Assembly: GCA_951813555.1 (NCBI GenBank)
Contig: OX638344.1
Coordinates: 2,790,475-2,854,474 of the forward strand
Direction: 5' to 3'
Length of the DNA stretch: 64,000 nucleotides
Origin: an uncultured Acidimicrobiales bacterium
Lineage (GTDB): Bacteria > Actinomycetota > Acidimicrobiia > Acidimicrobiales > Bin134
The position numbers and the translations under genes are program-made. Under the pieces are notes generated by a model. The model was not told where the DNA came from, did no database searches, and worked only from the letters and a program-made list of their open reading frames with translations. Shown piece after piece: positions 25,101 to 32,813 of this stretch; the first letter of the stretch is position 1; each line of letters begins with the position of its first letter.

Positions 25101-25174
25101 AGCCCCAGCGAGACCAGGGCGTAGATCGACCCGGTGCCCAGACCGAGAAGCACAAACTGTATGAACTCGCTCAT
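22145..25174 (-). CDS. fused LivH-LivM-LivG ABC transporter protein
   Basis: One 1009-residue chain carries both permeases and one ATPase of a HAAT importer. Residues 1-290 are LivH-like (GLGTGSIYALVSLGLVLVYRG, VNFSQG). About 300-630 are LivM-like (TGMAGQLSLAQWAVAGLGA, AVRGNENAAASLGI). Then comes a hydrophobic stretch of three or four predicted helices (about 640-750) with no counterpart in ordinary LivM. From about 765 there is a complete LivG ATPase (GLIGPNGAGKTTLVEAITGF, RRMVAIARALA, ILLDEPAAGLD). LivH, LivM and LivG are normally separate; the reading frame here is continuous with no sign of an error. Membrane located, partner of LivF and the binding protein next door. Confidence 0.92.
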   Translation of the reverse strand: MSEFIQFVLLGLGTGSIYALVSLGLVLVYRGSGVVNFSQGAIALSGAAFYYEANQHVPVVVAIGAAVLGGAAIGALIQVLVMGPMRGSSPLARLVATLGLLSVGLEVWRRVYPNPVPPDSFLPNDILHLGGDVRIPESRIYLFAVAVALGLALWLLYRSSRFGLATAAVAENENVAASQGWSPGLIATGNWALGGALAGLGGSFLFGLLGIEPVSHTLIIIPALAAALLGGFRSYLGTVAAALALGASQSLALLYIDDTGFTKGFRPAVPLLAIVLVLIVRGRALPLRSFAADRLPSIGTGRIRPEMVVAAVVLTIGSVHTFDTPWTRAVIIGTSVAVVALSLVALTGMAGQLSLAQWAVAGLGALFAGRVAAGIWGLPTLASVVVGVCLTIPFGLLLALPALRVRGVNLAIITLAMAVVIDSMVLSNPKYSIVNFQPALVPEPSIFGIDILARRHPTRYATFAIILLGVAAIAVANLRRGRIGRRMIAVRGNENAAASLGISVLGVKTYAFAVASALAALGGAIIAFSNTSLVFGSSFPRFRNIEIVLFSVLGGIGYIGGALAGGTLAVGGMAERLVGLLVDTKDWWRLMAGGLLVLFVIFRPHGGVAYLVEGFKKLAKPSRAKLLLLAAFGFVISLAAIHTNWTADGVRGTDFDRVSLARIILVIGVVVAIAAYRLASHLISAAVITVISLLGIAATTRLSDDLELDGTWEWTVAGCVFALAFAGAVLAKEIVDRSGTENIDMAAPESITEVPPKALALDNVSVSFGNVQALSAARLTVHPGEIVGLIGPNGAGKTTLVEAITGFVNATGRIAVDGTDISSSSATQRSRQGIARSFQSLELFEDMTVLDNIRTAADAKSAGPYVTDLVWPRNPQLTESAIAAINEFGLADVLQNKPDELPYAKRRMVAIARALAASPSIILLDEPAAGLDAASTDELEQLIRRLARDWGMSVLLIEHDVGLVMRTCDRIVALDFGVVIAEGTPEEIANSPAVVSSYLGNAVGGEETA

Positions 25175-25274
25175 CGTGTCGATTGGAGGTCACTGTCCGG
25201 CGCGCCAAGGGCCGCCCGCGCCCCCGGTGGGCGGCGGCACCGGGCGGCCCTGCTCGAGTCCATGAACTGCCGGA

Positions 25275-26708
25275 CTAGCCGACGAAGATCGGCTCCCACT
25301 CACCGAAGTAGACGATCTCGCCGTCGACGATCTCCCTGGCCATCACGCTGACGTCGCGAAGGTTCGTAATACCGAGTGGGTTCACTCCGGGCACCGACCA
25401 ATCGAGCGGCGTGGCCGTCAATCCCCCGGTGTCGTAGTCGACGACGACCTCAGGGACCGCCGCGGCGATCGCCGCAGGGTCGTCGCCAGCGGAGCGAATC
25501 ACGTCCGCAGCGACGCGCAGCCCGAGCCATCCCATGACGCCGAGCGGGAGGGGCGGCGAGTCGTCGCCGGTCGTCTCCGCGACAGCAGCGACATACTCCG
25601 CGTAGCCTGGCGAGGTCTGATCGTAGATGTCAGCAAGAACGACATTGTTGGCGGCATCGCCGAGCGCCTCGATCACCGCTTCGGCCGCATTGAAGTCGCC
25701 CGGGATCTGGATCTGTCCGTCGTACCCCTGGTCCCGAAGGGCCTGGATCAGCGGCGGGACCTGTGGGAGGTTGACGCCAGCCGTAATGCAGTCGGGGTCC
25801 GCACCGATGATCTTTGCGGCGGACGGCGCGAAATCCGCCTGGGCGAAGCCGATCGGTTCGGTGTGGATCAAGTCGATCCCGTCGCGTGGCCCGGTGACCA
25901 AGGCCTCCACGAGCGGCGGGACCTGGGCCCCGGCTGGAATGTCGTTGTAGGCATAGGCGAGCCGTGAGCCGCCCACGATGATGCAGGCAACCGGGCCGCC
26001 TGCGCCCGCGGTAAAGGCTCCACCATTGGTGGAGTACAGGAACTCGACTCCGAAGTCCCCTGGGGTGTAGAGACCACCACCGATGATGACGTAGCCCGCC
26101 TCACCGATAACCGGGTTCACGGCATCGCCGAACGGGGTGAAATTGGCCACGAAGGTGGACACGCCGGCATCGATGTGCTGTTGTGCGCACTCGACAGCCA
26201 AGTTCGGGTCCCCAAGATCGTCACAGATCAGAACCTCGATTGGGCGACCATCAATGCCGCCGTCGTTGTTTATCGCGATCGTCGCTGCTTCCAGGCCGTT
26301 GACCATGGCGTCGAACGAGGCCTGTCCCGCCAGGATCGAGGTCCCGACGAAACCGATGAGCACCGGATCGCCGCTGAGCTCAGTCCCCTCGTCCGACTCT
26401 TCGCCGTCGTCGGCCGCCTCACCGTCGTCGGTCTCTCCCGCGTCGGCCGCCTCGCCGTCGTCGGCCGCCTCACCGTCGTCGGTCTCTCCTGCGTCGGCCG
26501 CTTCGCCATCGTCCGACCCTTCGCCGTCGGCCGCTTCGCCATCGTCGGCCGCTTCGCCATCGTCGGTGTCGCCCGCGTCGGTCTCCGTTGTGGCCTCGGA
26601 GGTGTCGCCCGGTGACGGTTGAACGTCTGCGGCGTCGTCGTTACCACACGCCGCGCCAATCAGCGCGAAGGCAAGAAGCATGCTCAGCAGCTTGTGTATT
26701 GGTCTCAT
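25275..26708 (-). CDS. ABC substrate-binding lipoprotein (LivK-like)
   Basis: Extracytoplasmic receptor of the adjoining importer, 477 residues from the ATG at 26708 (AGGAGA 8 nt upstream; the frame opens further but lacks a site). An N-terminal hydrophobic segment ends at a Cys21 lipidation site (LIGAACG; the -3 residue is Gly instead of the usual Leu, slightly atypical). Residues about 45-110 are an acidic low-complexity repeat before the periplasmic-binding fold begins at VLIGFVGTSILAGQASFD. Upstream lies a TetR-type inverted repeat, so expression is probably derepressed by substrate. Cargo unknown. Confidence 0.9.
   Translation of the reverse strand: MRPIHKLLSMLLAFALIGAACGNDDAADVQPSPGDTSEATTETDAGDTDDGEAADDGEAADGEGSDDGEAADAGETDDGEAADDGEAADAGETDDGEAADDGEESDEGTELSGDPVLIGFVGTSILAGQASFDAMVNGLEAATIAINNDGGIDGRPIEVLICDDLGDPNLAVECAQQHIDAGVSTFVANFTPFGDAVNPVIGEAGYVIIGGGLYTPGDFGVEFLYSTNGGAFTAGAGGPVACIIVGGSRLAYAYNDIPAGAQVPPLVEALVTGPRDGIDLIHTEPIGFAQADFAPSAAKIIGADPDCITAGVNLPQVPPLIQALRDQGYDGQIQIPGDFNAAEAVIEALGDAANNVVLADIYDQTSPGYAEYVAAVAETTGDDSPPLPLGVMGWLGLRVAADVIRSAGDDPAAIAAAVPEVVVDYDTGGLTATPLDWSVPGVNPLGITNLRDVSVMAREIVDGEIVYFGEWEPIFVG
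26379..26576. repeat. acidic GEAAD/DDGE repeat tract inside the binding-protein gene
   Basis: About 66 codons encode irregular repeats of DDGEAAD, GETDDGEAAD and variants, rich in Asp, Glu, Gly and Ala, directly between the lipidated N terminus and the ligand-binding fold. At DNA level the tcgccgtcgtcggccgcct-type unit repeats many times. This should slip easily and act as a flexible negatively charged tether. Confidence 0.85.
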
Positions 26709-26749
26709 GGCCCGGTCTCCTGTTCTCCCCCTGCGGCCTGTGCCGAAAG

Positions 26750-26767
26750 ATACTAAACCAATAGTAT
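26750..26767. promoter_or_regulatory. inverted-repeat operator site 1 (ATACT-N8-AGTAT)
   Basis: ATACTAAACCAATAGTAT, arms 5 bp with an 8-bp spacer, 42 bp upstream of the binding-protein ATG. Nearly identical sites lie at 31510-31527 and 34745-34762, the latter upstream of a tetR gene. Proposed operator of that regulator. Confidence 0.7.
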
Positions 26768-26822
26768 GCATACGGCAGAGCCGCTGTCCAGAGTCGGATT
26801 TGCCTCCCTGCGTTGCTCGCGG

Positions 26823-27980
26823 CTATTCGGGGAGGCCGAGCACGCGTTTCGCGATCGTGTTCTTCTGGATCTCGTCAGTGCCGCCCCAGATCGAATGGGC
26901 GCGTGAGAAGAGCCATTCGCGAGTTCGTTCGAGCTGGGCTGGCTCGAAACCAGGGCCCTCCCAGCCCAAGCCCCCGGAACCCGCCGCGTCCATGGCCAGG
27001 TCATGCTCGGCTTTCATCATGTCGGCCCAGCGGAATTTCCCGACAGAGCCGATGTCGCGTCCTCGGTGGCCGGCGCTTACTTCTTCGACGGCGCGTTGCA
27101 TGGTGAGGTCGAGCGCACGCGTGTCGATCTCGTGCGCAGCCAAGCGTTCACGCAGCACAGCGTCGGCCAGCACGCCATTGTTCATGCCCACCTCGCGTTT
27201 CACCAGTTCGACGATGGTTTCCTTCGACTCACCGACGATGTCGCCGTGGGTGGCGCTGTCGGTGGTGCGCTCGTGTTGGAGCAGGCGCTTCGCCACCGTC
27301 CAGCCGCCGTGCAGCGGGCCCACGATCTGATCCGCGCGCGCCCGGGCATCGTCGAAGAACACCTGGCAGAAGTGAGCGGTGCCATCGATGAGTTCGAGCG
27401 GCGTCACCTCGATGCCGGGCTGGTCCATCTCGAACAGGATGAGACTGATCCCGCGGTGCTTGGAGGCGTCGAAATCAGTGCGTACCAGACAGAAGATCCA
27501 GTCCGCCTCGTCGGCACCCGAGGTCCAGATCTTCGAGCCGTTGATCACGTACTCGTCGCCGTCGAGGTCGGCGCGGCACTGAAGGCTCGCCAAGTCCGAC
27601 CCCGAACCGGGTTCGCTGAAGCCCTGACACCAGCGGACCGCGTTGCGTGCCACCCCGGGGAGATGTTGACGCTTCTGCTCCTCGGTTCCGAACTCGAGCA
27701 GAGTTGCCCCGAGCAACCTGACGCCCGCGGGGGACTCGACCGGGGCTCGGACGGCCCGGAGTTCGCCCCTCAGCACAGCGGTCTGCTCGCGATCAAGTCC
27801 TCCTCCGCCGTACTCGACGGGCCACTCGGGTGTGAACCAGCCGCGCTCGGCGAGCGCGGCCGTCCATTTCCGCAGCGGCTCCTCGGGCAGGTCGGGGCGG
27901 TTCCCGACCCGCAACTCGTCGGGGAGGTTGTCGGCCAGGAAGTCTCGTACTTCGCGCCGGAACGACTCGAGGTCGGCCAT
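26823..27980 (-). CDS. acyl-CoA dehydrogenase (FadE type)
   Basis: FAD enzyme making an alpha,beta-unsaturated acyl-CoA, 385 residues. Marks: WCQGFSEPGSGSDLASLQCRA, KIWTSGADEADW, and the C-terminal IWGGTDEIQKNTIAKRVLGLPE. This long form pairs with the shorter dehydrogenases downstream in the way that steroid-degrading FadE heterotetramers do, but pairing is inferred. It is last of four such genes on the minus strand, separated from its neighbour by a duplicated 46-bp 3' end. Confidence 0.9.
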   Translation of the reverse strand: MADLESFRREVRDFLADNLPDELRVGNRPDLPEEPLRKWTAALAERGWFTPEWPVEYGGGGLDREQTAVLRGELRAVRAPVESPAGVRLLGATLLEFGTEEQKRQHLPGVARNAVRWCQGFSEPGSGSDLASLQCRADLDGDEYVINGSKIWTSGADEADWIFCLVRTDFDASKHRGISLILFEMDQPGIEVTPLELIDGTAHFCQVFFDDARARADQIVGPLHGGWTVAKRLLQHERTTDSATHGDIVGESKETIVELVKREVGMNNGVLADAVLRERLAAHEIDTRALDLTMQRAVEEVSAGHRGRDIGSVGKFRWADMMKAEHDLAMDAAGSGGLGWEGPGFEPAQLERTREWLFSRAHSIWGGTDEIQKNTIAKRVLGLPE

Positions 27981-27988
27981 GTTTGCTC

Positions 27989-28034
27989 CTAGTAACCTTT
28001 CAGCGAGGCGAACCGTCGCAGGTGATAGCTCGCG
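27989..28034 (-). pseudogene. duplicated 3' end of an acyl-CoA dehydrogenase gene
   Basis: A 46-bp copy of the last 14 codons plus stop (SYHLRRFASLKGY) of the gene starting at 28035, directly abutting it. I count 42 of 46 bases identical; all four differences are synonymous, so both copies encode the same peptide. It is therefore the tail of a paralogous gene that was under selection, not a recent slippage product. Confidence 0.85.
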
Positions 28035-29162
28035 CTAGTAACCCTTCAGCGAAGCGAACCGTCGCAAGTGGTAGCTCGCGTCGCCCAGGGTGATGTCTGC
28101 GGCCCGCAGGCGCTTGAAGAACAGGCCGATATCCAATTCGTCGGTCATGCCGATGCCGCCGTGCATCTGAATCGCCTCCGCGCCGATGAGCCGTGCGGCC
28201 TTGTTCGCCTGCGTCTTGGCGGCACTCGCGCTCAATGAGATGTCATCTCGATCCTCATCAACTGCCGAGAGCCCGTCGAGCACCAGCGATCGAGCGAACT
28301 CCAGCTCGGCGAACATTTCCGCAGCTCGGTGCCGTAGCGCCTGGAACATGCCGATCTTGACCCCAAACTGCTCACGCTCCTTCAAGTGCTCGAGCGTGCG
28401 CTCAAAGGCCTCTTCGGCCATTCCCACCATCTCCGCAGCAAGACCGAGCGTAGCCTCATCGAGCACGCGATCGAGCAACTCGGCGTTGCCCAGGAGGCGA
28501 TCGGCACCGACGTCGACGCCGGCGAAGCCGACACGTGCCGCGTTCCGCCCGTCCATCATTGTCGTGCGTACGATCTCGACGCCATCGGTGTCCGCGTCGA
28601 CGAAAAAGAGCGTCAAGCCGTCGCGATCTCCCGCCGCGCCGGAGGTGCGGGCGACGACGACGATCTGATCGGCGGTGTGACCGTCGAGCACGTACCGCTT
28701 CTCGCCGGTTATGCAATAGCCATCAGCAGTCAACACGGCTGCCGTGTTGATGGCGTAGGGATCGAATCGTCCCGTCTCCTCCAGGGCGAACGCGATGAGC
28801 CGCTGCCCTGCCGCGACCGCGGGAAGCACATCGCCCTTCAGCGCCTCGTTCGAGGAGAGCCGCACGGCGTTGGCGCCCAGCAACAGCGTCGAAAGCACTG
28901 GTTCAGGGGCCAGAACGCGACCGCACTCCGTCATGATGACCGCAACTTCACGAAGTCCCTTGCCGCTGCCGCCATGTTCTGCGCGAAGCTGGATCCCGAG
29001 CCAACCCAGGTCGGCCATGACCTTCCAGACGGCGCGAGAGAAGCCCGTCGCGTCTCGTTCGTCGCGCAACGCCCGCATCCGCGACACCGGCGACTTGTCA
29101 TCCAGAAAGCTCCGGGCAGAATCCCGCAGGAGCTGCTGGTCTTCGCTCAAGGTGAGCGCCAT
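28035..29162 (-). CDS. acyl-CoA dehydrogenase (short form)
   Basis: 375 residues from the ATG at 29162, which overlaps the stop of the preceding gene by one base (TGATG). The usual N-terminal LTLSEDQQLLRDSARSFL and C-terminal IQMHGGIGMTDELDIGLFFKRL are present, but the middle loop is short (FALEETGRFDPY), as in the partner subunits of alpha2beta2 steroid-type acyl-CoA dehydrogenases. No clear catalytic base is evident at the position used by the long form. Likely acts with one of the flanking long-form enzymes. Confidence 0.87.
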   Translation of the reverse strand: MALTLSEDQQLLRDSARSFLDDKSPVSRMRALRDERDATGFSRAVWKVMADLGWLGIQLRAEHGGSGKGLREVAVIMTECGRVLAPEPVLSTLLLGANAVRLSSNEALKGDVLPAVAAGQRLIAFALEETGRFDPYAINTAAVLTADGYCITGEKRYVLDGHTADQIVVVARTSGAAGDRDGLTLFFVDADTDGVEIVRTTMMDGRNAARVGFAGVDVGADRLLGNAELLDRVLDEATLGLAAEMVGMAEEAFERTLEHLKEREQFGVKIGMFQALRHRAAEMFAELEFARSLVLDGLSAVDEDRDDISLSASAAKTQANKAARLIGAEAIQMHGGIGMTDELDIGLFFKRLRAADITLGDASYHLRRFASLKGY

Positions 29163-30277
29163 CAGATCCCCCGCGCGGTCGCGGCCCGTTCGAATGATTC
29201 CTGCGTCTCGCCGTAGCTCCCGAAGAAGCCCTGCAACCTGCGCATGAACAGCTGGACGTCGCACTCGTTGGAGAACCCCAGAGCGCCATGAAGACGGAAC
29301 GCATCGTTCGCAACACGCTCAAAGAGCTCGTTGGCCAGCGCCTTGGTGGCCGGTATCTCTTCGTCGGCGTTCCGACCGTTGTCGACCATCCACGCGGCCT
29401 GCTGCAACAAGATGCGGACCGAATCGGCGCTGACCCGCATGTCCGCGCACGGGTGCGAAACCGCCTGGAACATACCGATGGGCCGACCGAACGCTTGTCG
29501 CGAAGTGACGTGCTTGACCGTCATCGTGATGAGAGCTTCGCACCAGCCGACCGCCTCGGCTGTCGCCAGCAGCGAACCGGTCTGCAACCCGGCACGGAGC
29601 GCGGCGGCCGCATCTTCTCCCTCATGTATCACCCGCCCTGTGGGAACGAGCACGTCGGTGAACTCGGCAGACGACAGCGGTACACCGACCTTCGAATGGT
29701 GAGGGGTAATCGTGACGCCCTCGGTGGCCGGGTCGACGGCAACGATGGCCAGGTCATTTGCCGAGGTCGCCGCGGTGACCAACAGCTCGTTCGCCGCCGA
29801 TGCGAATGACACGAGAACCTTTTTGCCAAACAACCGGAAGTCGTCGCCGTCCGACCGCAGTAGAAGCCGCACGGTATCCCACTCGTTGCGCCCGTGCTCG
29901 TCGATCAGTGCCGGCGCGACGATGGTCCCCGCAGCGATCGCCTGGAGCAGCCGGTCGCGCTGTGTCCCGCGGGGCGATCGTTGCAGCATTGTCGCGGCGA
30001 CCCCGGAGCTGACGACCAGCGGCAGCGTCGCCCCGGCTCGCCCGGTCTCCTCGACCAGCACACACATGTCGAGAAGGCCGCGGCCTTTACCGCCGAACTC
30101 CCCCGCCAGTGGCACCCCCGACCAGCCGAGTTCGACGCCTGCATCCCAGAGGGTGCGGGGAAAGCCGTCGGCGGTGGCTTCGGCTTCGCGTACCTGCGCA
30201 CTGGAGAACTGCTCGTCGAGCAGGCGCCGGGCGCGTTCCTGAAGTTCTTGCTGAGCCGGACTCAGACGAAAGTCCAT
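29162..30277 (-). CDS. acyl-CoA dehydrogenase (short form)
   Basis: 371 residues from the ATG at 30277, two bases after the stop of the preceding gene. N-terminal DFRLSPAQQELQERARRLL; C-terminal FRLHGALGFSNECDVQLFMRRLQ. Resembles the adjacent short-form enzyme more than the two long ones, so the operon holds two long and two short forms, enough for two heteromeric enzymes. The longer frame to 30382 runs into the upstream gene and lacks a ribosome site. Confidence 0.86.
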   Translation of the reverse strand: MDFRLSPAQQELQERARRLLDEQFSSAQVREAEATADGFPRTLWDAGVELGWSGVPLAGEFGGKGRGLLDMCVLVEETGRAGATLPLVVSSGVAATMLQRSPRGTQRDRLLQAIAAGTIVAPALIDEHGRNEWDTVRLLLRSDGDDFRLFGKKVLVSFASAANELLVTAATSANDLAIVAVDPATEGVTITPHHSKVGVPLSSAEFTDVLVPTGRVIHEGEDAAAALRAGLQTGSLLATAEAVGWCEALITMTVKHVTSRQAFGRPIGMFQAVSHPCADMRVSADSVRILLQQAAWMVDNGRNADEEIPATKALANELFERVANDAFRLHGALGFSNECDVQLFMRRLQGFFGSYGETQESFERAATARGI

Positions 30278-30279
30278 GG

Positions 30280-31461
30280 CTATCGCCCCCGGGGAATGCC
30301 TAGGCCGTGTTGGGCGATGATGTTGCGCTGGATCTCGCTTGACCCACCCGCGACCTGCACGGGAAGCGCATGACCCCACCATGCGTACGCCCCGTCACCC
30401 AGTGTTGCCATCGGGTCGGCTTCGAGAAGGGCCCCTCGAGAGCCGGCGAGCTCCATGGCGAGTTGCGCGGCTTGCAGCGTGGTCTGCCCGCCGAGCACCT
30501 TGTAGATCGAGGGGTCGACTACCGCGGCCCCGGCACCTGTCTGGTCGGCAAAAACTCGATACATGATGAGCCGCTGCGCTCGGTTCAACGCTCGGAGACG
30601 AATGAGCTTGGCCCGAACATCGCCCCGCTCGGAGAGCCGCCGACCGCTGCTGTCGGTGGTTTCCTGCGCGAAGCCGACGAGCTCGTCGAGCTGCACCTGG
30701 GTTCGGCCCCCGTACGCCAACCCGATCCGCTCGTGGTCGAGCGCCGCCATGGCGACGCGCCATCCGTCGTTTCGCGGCCCCAGGAGGGCGTCGTACGGGA
30801 TGTCTACATCCTCGAAGGTGAGCTCGTACAACTGGGGCGGGCCGCCCACGGTCTCGATGGTACGAACCGCGACGCCCGGCGTCGCCATGTCGACCACGAA
30901 CATGGAGATGCCTCGGTGCTTGGGCGCATCTGGGTCGGTTCGGGCCATCAGCAGGCACTGCTCGGCGTATATCCCATAGCTGACCCACGATTTTTGGCCG
31001 TTGATCCTGAAGCCACCGCCGGTGTCTTCGGCCCGAGTTGCGAGGCTCGCCAGGTCAGAGCCGGCGTCCTGCTCGGAGAACCCCTGACACCAGATGACCT
31101 CTCCCGCGGCCATCGGCTTGAGGTACCGGTCTTTCTGCTCATCGGTTCCGAACGTCATGATGGCCGGGCCGATGAAGTTGAGATTCATGTACTGCGGTCC
31201 GCGGGGTTCGCCCATTCCCCACATCACTTCCCGCACGACGTTCTGATGCCAGATGTCGGCTTCGCCGCCGCCGTACTCCTTTGGCCAGGCCATCGTGAGC
31301 CAGCCCTTGGCGGCCAGCTTCTTGCAGAATTCGCGGGTGAACGGGATGTTCCGCTCATCACCGGAGAGGAAGTTCACCCACCACGGAGGAAGCTCCGCTT
31401 CGAGGAACTCGAGCAACTCGTCATGAAACGCCTCGGCTTCGGCCGGATATTCGAAGTCCAT
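30280..31461 (-). CDS. acyl-CoA dehydrogenase (long form)
   Basis: 393 residues, first gene of the four-dehydrogenase operon. Marks: WCQGFSEQDAGSDLASLATRA, KSWVSYGIYAEQCLLMARTD and the C-terminal AGGSSEIQRNIIAQHGLGIPR. Its promoter region contains operator site 2 (31510-31527), shared with the divergent Fe-alcohol dehydrogenase. Probably oxidises the acyl-CoA formed from the acid imported by the neighbouring transporter. Confidence 0.9.
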   Translation of the reverse strand: MDFEYPAEAEAFHDELLEFLEAELPPWWVNFLSGDERNIPFTREFCKKLAAKGWLTMAWPKEYGGGEADIWHQNVVREVMWGMGEPRGPQYMNLNFIGPAIMTFGTDEQKDRYLKPMAAGEVIWCQGFSEQDAGSDLASLATRAEDTGGGFRINGQKSWVSYGIYAEQCLLMARTDPDAPKHRGISMFVVDMATPGVAVRTIETVGGPPQLYELTFEDVDIPYDALLGPRNDGWRVAMAALDHERIGLAYGGRTQVQLDELVGFAQETTDSSGRRLSERGDVRAKLIRLRALNRAQRLIMYRVFADQTGAGAAVVDPSIYKVLGGQTTLQAAQLAMELAGSRGALLEADPMATLGDGAYAWWGHALPVQVAGGSSEIQRNIIAQHGLGIPRGR

Positions 31462-31509
31462 GGGGGCTCCCCGTGTCTCCTCATCGAACTCGGTGGTCTC
31501 GAAGACCCT

Positions 31510-31527
31510 ATACTAAACAGATAGTAT
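31510..31527. promoter_or_regulatory. inverted-repeat operator site 2
   Basis: ATACTAAACAGATAGTAT, followed by GCAT as at site 1. It sits in the 141-bp divergent promoter between the acyl-CoA dehydrogenase operon and the Fe-alcohol dehydrogenase operon, so one bound repressor could silence both. Confidence 0.72.
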
Positions 31528-31602
31528 GCATCCACGAGGCCGTCGATACACTTGGCCGCGGTCGGTCACTGCCGCGAGCCGGCGGTCGAGAAAGAGCGAC
31601 AG

Positions 31603-32802
31603 ATGACCGCACAACTGACGTTTGGCTTGGACTGCACAACGGTGGTCAAGGCGGGACCGGGGATCCGAGCGTTGGTGCCGCCGACGATTGCCGGCTTGGG
31701 TTGCCGACGCGTGGCGATGATCACCGATCAGGGCTTGGTCGCGGCAGGGGTCGTCGAACAGGTGCGCGAGGCTTTTGGGGCCCACGACATTTCGCTGGTG
31801 GGGATCTTCGACGGGGTTCGTCAGGACAACGACACACGAGACATCAATGAATGTGCGGCGTGGTACCGCGAGATCGACGCCGACGGTTTGCTGGCCGTGG
31901 GCGGCGGCAGCGTCCTGGATACGGCCAAGTGCGTCAAGGTCATGCTCGGTATGCACGTGAGCGACGTCAACGAACTGGTAAACGAAGCCGGGGTCATCTC
32001 CTACTCACGCCCCCAAGCGAAGCCACTGGGGATCCCGCACGTTTCTCTCCCCACAACGGCCGGCACCGGCGCCGAACTATCGCAGGGGGCAGCCCTCTTC
32101 GACGAACAGGAACACAAGAAGATCCTGTTGTTCCACCACTACATGAACTCGGACTTCGCATTTCTCGATCCCGAGCTCACGGTCAGCCTGCCGCCCACCA
32201 TCACGGCGGAGACCGCGTTCGACGCGTTGAGTCACTGCCTCGAGGCGTTTTTCTCGCCGCGCCACAACAGCATTGCCGACGCCTTGGCCCTGCGCAGCGC
32301 CCGATTGATTCTCGACAACCTTCCGACCGCCGTCGACCGCGGCAATGACATCGTGGCCCGAATGGAACTGATGACCGCCAGCGCCATGGCGGTTGTGGCC
32401 AGCATTTCTGGGCGAGGCGCAGCGCCCATCCACAACTTCGCCGATGCCGTCGGCCCAGTGTTCAGAATCTCCCACGGACGGGCCAACGCGGTGTATGTGC
32501 CCATCGTCATGCAACACCTGCCCAGCCACTATCTGCCCAGGATCCGGATGTTCGCCCACGGCCTCGGCATCTTTGTCGACGCAAAGAGCGACGCCGAGCT
32601 GTTGGACGAAGTGATCTCGGCTTTCGCGTCCCTTCAGGCGGCGGGTGGTATCGAGCCCAAGCTCGACATCGAGGTCGACAGCGATCGGCTCGCAGTCCTC
32701 CATGCCGAGGTCAAAGAGGATCCCGCCGGCCTCCAGTTTCCCTTGCCCGATGACGTCATCCGCACCTGCCTCGAAGCCAGCCTGACCGTCAAACACAACT
32801 GA
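31603..32802 (+). CDS. iron-containing alcohol dehydrogenase family protein
   Basis: Group III dehydrogenase (alcohol, lactaldehyde or maleylacetate reductase-like), 399 residues from the ATG at 31603. NAD-binding GGGSVLDTAK, substrate/cofactor PTTAGTGAE, metal residues in DALSHCLEAFFSPRHN and HGRANAVYVPIVM. Followed 11 bp later by an aldo/keto reductase and then an enoyl-CoA hydratase, so it probably handles an alcohol/ketone step in the same pathway. Confidence 0.85.
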   Translation: MTAQLTFGLDCTTVVKAGPGIRALVPPTIAGLGCRRVAMITDQGLVAAGVVEQVREAFGAHDISLVGIFDGVRQDNDTRDINECAAWYREIDADGLLAVGGGSVLDTAKCVKVMLGMHVSDVNELVNEAGVISYSRPQAKPLGIPHVSLPTTAGTGAELSQGAALFDEQEHKKILLFHHYMNSDFAFLDPELTVSLPPTITAETAFDALSHCLEAFFSPRHNSIADALALRSARLILDNLPTAVDRGNDIVARMELMTASAMAVVASISGRGAAPIHNFADAVGPVFRISHGRANAVYVPIVMQHLPSHYLPRIRMFAHGLGIFVDAKSDAELLDEVISAFASLQAAGGIEPKLDIEVDSDRLAVLHAEVKEDPAGLQFPLPDDVIRTCLEASLTVKHN

Positions 32803-32813
32803 AGGAATCGACT

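Noticed and set aside
26379..26576. CRISPR-like repeat array
   Set aside because: Repeats are coding, in frame and lack spacers; they encode an acidic linker.
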